In this document: positions 4,995-7,689 of the stretch, piece after piece
Layout of the letters: every line of letters starts with the position of its first letter
Position numbering within the stretch: position 1 is the first letter of the stretch
Origin: Chloroflexota bacterium
GTDB lineage: Bacteria; Chloroflexota; UBA6077; CF-72
Reading direction: 5' to 3'
NCBI GenBank assembly: GCA_019242065.1
Contig: JAFAWJ010000862.1
Coordinates: forward strand, 1-7,689
Length of the DNA stretch: 7,689 bases
Translations under genes and position numbers: made by a program
The notes under the pieces: model-generated
The model's database searches: none
What the model was told of the DNA's origin: nothing
What the model saw: the letters and a program-made list of their open reading frames with translations, nothing else

Positions 4995-7337
4995 TCAATC
5001 GCGCGCGAACGCCGCCGCGGCCTCGCGTTCCAGATCGAGGTAGACGTTGTCGCCGACGTCAACCCCGACGCCAAGAATGGTGCCGCCCGTAAACGCGCCG
5101 TTGTCGTTGTTGCTCGTCCGTGGATACTGGCGGCTCACGCTGTCGGCGCTGTCGTAGCCGACGCACAACCCGTCACCGCACAGCGTGAACTTGCCAAGCT
5201 GCGCGCGCATCGGCCCCTGGGCGACCACGTCGTCGTTGACATACAGGCGCGCGGTACCCAGCGATTCACCGTGCTCGCCTGAGCCTTCGCGGACGAACTC
5301 CATGCCCAGGGTGTAGTTGCCGGGTGCGAGTCGAGGTGAAACGAACGTTTGCTCCGGCTGAATGCCCAGGAAGTTGTACACGTAGTACAGCTGCATGTCT
5401 TTGACGAACAGCGTGTGGCCGCCGAAGCGCGAACCGTGGGCAAAGATCACACCTGAGGCATCGCTGTCGAGCGCGACGTCGGCGATAATTTTGTAGGAGC
5501 GACCGCGAATATTGACGGCGGATCCCTCCGGAACCGGTGACGTGCCCGGGTAGTACACGTACCGAGTGCGGCGCGGCTCGCTGAGCGGGCGTTCGATGGC
5601 GATCAACTCGCGTGGGACCCGGTCGTCGAGCGGCAGCACGTCATTGGCCTCCGCTTCGGCGAACCACGTTTTGATCAACGCCTCCAGCTTGTCCGGGTGC
5701 TCGGCGGCCAGGTTGCGCGACTCCGCCCGATCCGCGTCGACGTGATACAGCTCCCAGCGATCCTGGTCGAAACCCCCGACCCCACTGATGGGCGTGTGCA
5801 GCGCGGCCGCCTTCCAGCCATCTTCCCAGATGCCACGCGTGCCCAGCATCGCGAAATACTGCCGTCGCTTGGTCGTGGGCGACTGCGCGGCGTCGAAGCT
5901 GTAGCGCATCGACACACCGCTCAACGGCAACTGCTCTACTCCGCGGTACACACTCGGCATCCCGAGTCCCACCACGTCGAGGATGGTCGGCACGATGTCG
6001 GTCGAGTGGTGGTACTGGTGCCGAACCTCGCCCCGCGCTTTGATGCCCCTGGGCCAGTGAACGACCAGCGGATCGCACGTACCGCCCGCGTACTGCGAGT
6101 AGCGTTTGAACATCTGAAACGGGGTGCTGAAGGCGACCGCCCAACCAGTCGGATAGTGGTTGTACGTATCCGGCCCGCCCAGGTCCTCGAGGTGCGCGAG
6201 GTTCTCCTCCAGCTCATCCGGATAGCCGTTGAAGAACTTGTTTTCGTTCACCGAGCCATTCGGACTGCCCTCGCCGGAGGCGCCGTTGTCCGCGCAATAG
6301 AAGATGAGTGTATTGTCGAGTTGCCCACTGCGCTCCAGGTAGTCGACGATGCGACCCACCTGGACATCGGTGTACTCCGAGAAGCCGGCAAACACCTCCG
6401 CCATGCGCGCGAACAGGCGTTTTTCGTCGGCGTTGAGGGTGTCCCACGGCCGGACCGCGTCGCCAGGGCTGGTGGCCGCCACGTCCGCGGGCATGGGATT
6501 GATGGGCGTGAGTTGCGTGTCCTGGGGCAGGATGCCGCGCTGGATCATGCGCTCCAGCACCCAGGTGCGGTACGCCTCGTAGCCGTCGTCGAACTGGCCT
6601 TTGTATTTGTCGACGTACTCACGCGGCGAATGATGCGGCGCGTGATTGGCTCCCGGACAGAACCACATGAACCAGGGTTTCGACGGATTGGCGGATTGCT
6701 GGTCGCGCAGCATCTTGAGGGCTTGATCGGCCAGATCCTTTGACAGGTGGTACCCGTCCTCGGGTGCCGAGGGTTGGTCGACATAATGGTTGTCCTCGAC
6801 CAGGTCCGGGTACCACTGATTGGTCTCGCCGCCGAAGAACCCGTAGAAGCGGTCGAAGCCTTTCTGCAACGGCCACTCGGAGCGGCTGCCGCCACTGGCC
6901 AGATCTTCCTCAGGCACGTTGTGGTTTTTGCCAATCCAGAAGGTGCTGTAGCCGTTGTCCTGCAGGACTTGCCCGATCGTGGCGCACTCGGCCGGCAGGC
7001 GCGCCGCGGCGCCGGGAAAGCCGTCCGAACCCTCGACGATCGACGCGCAGCGATTGAGATGGTGGTTACGGCCGGTCAGAAATGTCGACCGCGTGGGCGA
7101 GCATAATGCGGTGGTGTGCCACTGGGAGTACGTCAGGCCATTGGCGGCCAGGCGGTCCATGGTGGGCATGTCGATGCGGCCGCCGTACGGCGACCAGGCC
7201 GCCAGGCCCGTATCGTCGTAGAGCACGATCAGGATGTTCGGCGCTCCCTCGGGAGCAGCCTTCAGCGTGTATGGCGTCCAGTCTGGGGTGGAGTCGCGGA
7301 CATCGAGCTTGATGACTCCCTTGAATGGGGTACTCAC
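4995..7337 (-). CDS. Arylsulfatase (type I, formylglycine-dependent, alkaline-phosphatase superfamily)
   Basis: Hydrolyses sulfate esters to alcohol and sulfate. 780 residues, close in length and style to the large mycobacterial arylsulfatases (AtsD type) and with the core of Pseudomonas AtsA. The active site is complete by comparison with AtsA: metal ligands Asp41, Asp42, Asp350 and Asn351 (ADNG); nucleophile Cys79 in CSPTR (79-83), which must be oxidised to formylglycine by a separate enzyme not encoded here; Arg83; Lys137 and His139 (GKNH); His232 (GANHAPHH); Lys411 (FKRYSQYAGG). The sulfatase core covers about 30-560; a C-terminal ~200-residue beta-rich region (GDNVYLDLE near the end) probably forms a jelly-roll cap seen in long members. 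There is no signal peptide, so it should act in the cytosol on imported substrates. The start is GTG at 7337 with no good Shine-Dalgarno; only a weak TTGTGA/17/AGATTT promoter candidate lies upstream. Physiological substrate not predictable. Confidence 0.95.
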   Translation of the reverse strand: MSTPFKGVIKLDVRDSTPDWTPYTLKAAPEGAPNILIVLYDDTGLAAWSPYGGRIDMPTMDRLAANGLTYSQWHTTALCSPTRSTFLTGRNHHLNRCASIVEGSDGFPGAAARLPAECATIGQVLQDNGYSTFWIGKNHNVPEEDLASGGSRSEWPLQKGFDRFYGFFGGETNQWYPDLVEDNHYVDQPSAPEDGYHLSKDLADQALKMLRDQQSANPSKPWFMWFCPGANHAPHHSPREYVDKYKGQFDDGYEAYRTWVLERMIQRGILPQDTQLTPINPMPADVAATSPGDAVRPWDTLNADEKRLFARMAEVFAGFSEYTDVQVGRIVDYLERSGQLDNTLIFYCADNGASGEGSPNGSVNENKFFNGYPDELEENLAHLEDLGGPDTYNHYPTGWAVAFSTPFQMFKRYSQYAGGTCDPLVVHWPRGIKARGEVRHQYHHSTDIVPTILDVVGLGMPSVYRGVEQLPLSGVSMRYSFDAAQSPTTKRRQYFAMLGTRGIWEDGWKAAALHTPISGVGGFDQDRWELYHVDADRAESRNLAAEHPDKLEALIKTWFAEAEANDVLPLDDRVPRELIAIERPLSEPRRTRYVYYPGTSPVPEGSAVNIRGRSYKIIADVALDSDASGVIFAHGSRFGGHTLFVKDMQLYYVYNFLGIQPEQTFVSPRLAPGNYTLGMEFVREGSGEHGESLGTARLYVNDDVVAQGPMRAQLGKFTLCGDGLCVGYDSADSVSRQYPRTSNNDNGAFTGGTILGVGVDVGDNVYLDLEREAAAAFARD

Positions 7338-7446
7338 GCGAGCCAGAGTGGAAATCTCTTACCTCAGCGCTTGCTCACAACTTGGCTGGCAGAGACGGCA
7401 TGCAAAATGCTGAGGCCGACTAACGTTGGTGCCCACCCTGGAGTGA
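7338..7446. other. Intergenic stretch between divergent sulfatase and MgtC-like fragment
   Basis: About 110 bases, less GC-rich than the flanks, with no convincing gene. On the minus strand TTGTGA and AGATTT, 17 bases apart and ending 14 bases before the sulfatase GTG, form a weak promoter candidate. No clear plus-strand promoter, terminator or strong repeat was found. Confidence 0.4.
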
Positions 7447-7689
7447 CTTGCCCTCGTTCTGGCGCTCGGTTTGTTCATCGGCCTCGAGCGCGAGCGACGC
7501 GGCAAAGAAGCCGGCGTGCGGACCTTCGGCTTCGCCGCGCTGATGGGTGGGCTGGGCGGCTTGCTGGGTGAGCACGGCACGATCTCCGTGCAGGTCGCCC
7601 GGATTGGCGTGGTGTTGAACTCGCTGGCCAGCACGGCGTTCAAGTTGCCGCTGGTCGCCCGCATCTCGGGCGACCGTCAGCTCGCGATG
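7447..7689 (+). CDS. MgtC/SapB-DUF4010-like membrane protein fragment; start unclear, open at the right edge
   Basis: 81 codons follow an in-frame TGA (7444-7446). The first half contains GLFIGLERERRGKEAG followed by VRTFGFAALMGGLGGLLG, the hallmark N-terminal helix pair of MgtC/SapB-like and DUF4010 proteins, whose transport role is poorly defined. The second half (VVLNSLASTAFKLPLVARIS, then GDRQLA) looks, from memory of the family, like the last helix region of DUF4010 proteins (…ANTLxK…GGRR…), which normally lies hundreds of residues later. The middle therefore seems to be missing. No ATG or GTG precedes the conserved block in frame; CTG 7459 or TTG 7471 would be needed. If one T of the pair at 7448-7449 were absent, a GTG at 7443 would give MTALVLALGLFIG, a natural N-terminus, so a one-base frameshift is plausible. 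It may be a degraded gene, a sequencing error, or a short unusual member. Divergent from the sulfatase. Confidence 0.55.

Noticed and set aside
4952..5074. Longer LAL regulator starting at ATG 5074
   Set aside because: It would overlap the sulfatase gene by 80 bases and add a low-complexity N-terminus absent from the family; the GTG at 4951 has a ribosome binding site.
5697..6743. Plus-strand open frame of 348 codons inside the sulfatase gene
   Set aside because: Antisense shadow; the minus strand carries an intact sulfatase with every active-site residue.
1..7689. CRISPR arrays, tRNA or rRNA genes, insertion-sequence ends, riboswitches
   Set aside because: No regularly spaced repeats, cloverleaf-like sequences, transposase motifs or terminal repeats were seen on reading both strands; coverage by coding genes leaves little room.

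Overview
The window is GC-rich (by eye well above 60 % G+C), densely coded bacterial chromosomal DNA with GTG starts, short intergenic gaps and many meaningless antisense open frames. The gene content (CsoR/CopA copper module, a large MalT-like LuxR regulator, a mycobacterial-type cytosolic arylsulfatase, a putative leaderless promoter) suits a high-GC soil or groundwater lineage such as Chloroflexota or Actinomycetota. No phylogenetic marker is present, so this is only a tentative placement.

Left part (1-1470): a copper-homeostasis operon on the minus strand. csoR (Cu(I)-sensing repressor, GTG start at 1356) is followed 10 bases later by copA (Cu+ P1B-type ATPase, ATG at 1082). A well-formed promoter (TTGACG, 18 bp, TATACC) and C/G-tract operator-like sequences lie upstream of csoR, in the divergent gap to an SDR gene. 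copA is not intact: its N-terminal 318 codons read on the minus strand down to position 129 (…VDES). The next piece of the same protein (from TGES to …IVRLVD) is then found on the opposite strand, at positions 1-140. The two pieces share a 12-base junction. This is either an assembly or amplification fold-back chimera or a real inversion, and it is the most important anomaly in the window.

Middle (1472-4951): a classical short-chain dehydrogenase on the plus strand converges, with 12 bases between stop codons, on a large LAL-type (MalT-like) transcriptional regulator on the minus strand. That regulator has an N-terminal ATPase with Walker A/B, a helical TPR-like middle, and a C-terminal LuxR HTH.

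Right part (4995-7689): upstream of the regulator and in the same direction is a 780-residue Cys-type arylsulfatase with a complete set of active-site residues and no signal peptide. Sulfatase and regulator are 43 bases apart and may be co-transcribed; a perfect 12-base palindrome sits in the gap. After a ~110-base intergenic stretch, a plus-strand fragment resembling MgtC/SapB-DUF4010 membrane proteins runs off the right edge. It lacks a clear start codon and seems to lack the middle of the family.

The copper genes form one functional unit. The sulfatase and LAL regulator may form another (sulfate-ester scavenging under an ATP-dependent regulator), but that link rests only on co-orientation. 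I saw no tRNA, rRNA, CRISPR array, IS element or convincing new defence system.
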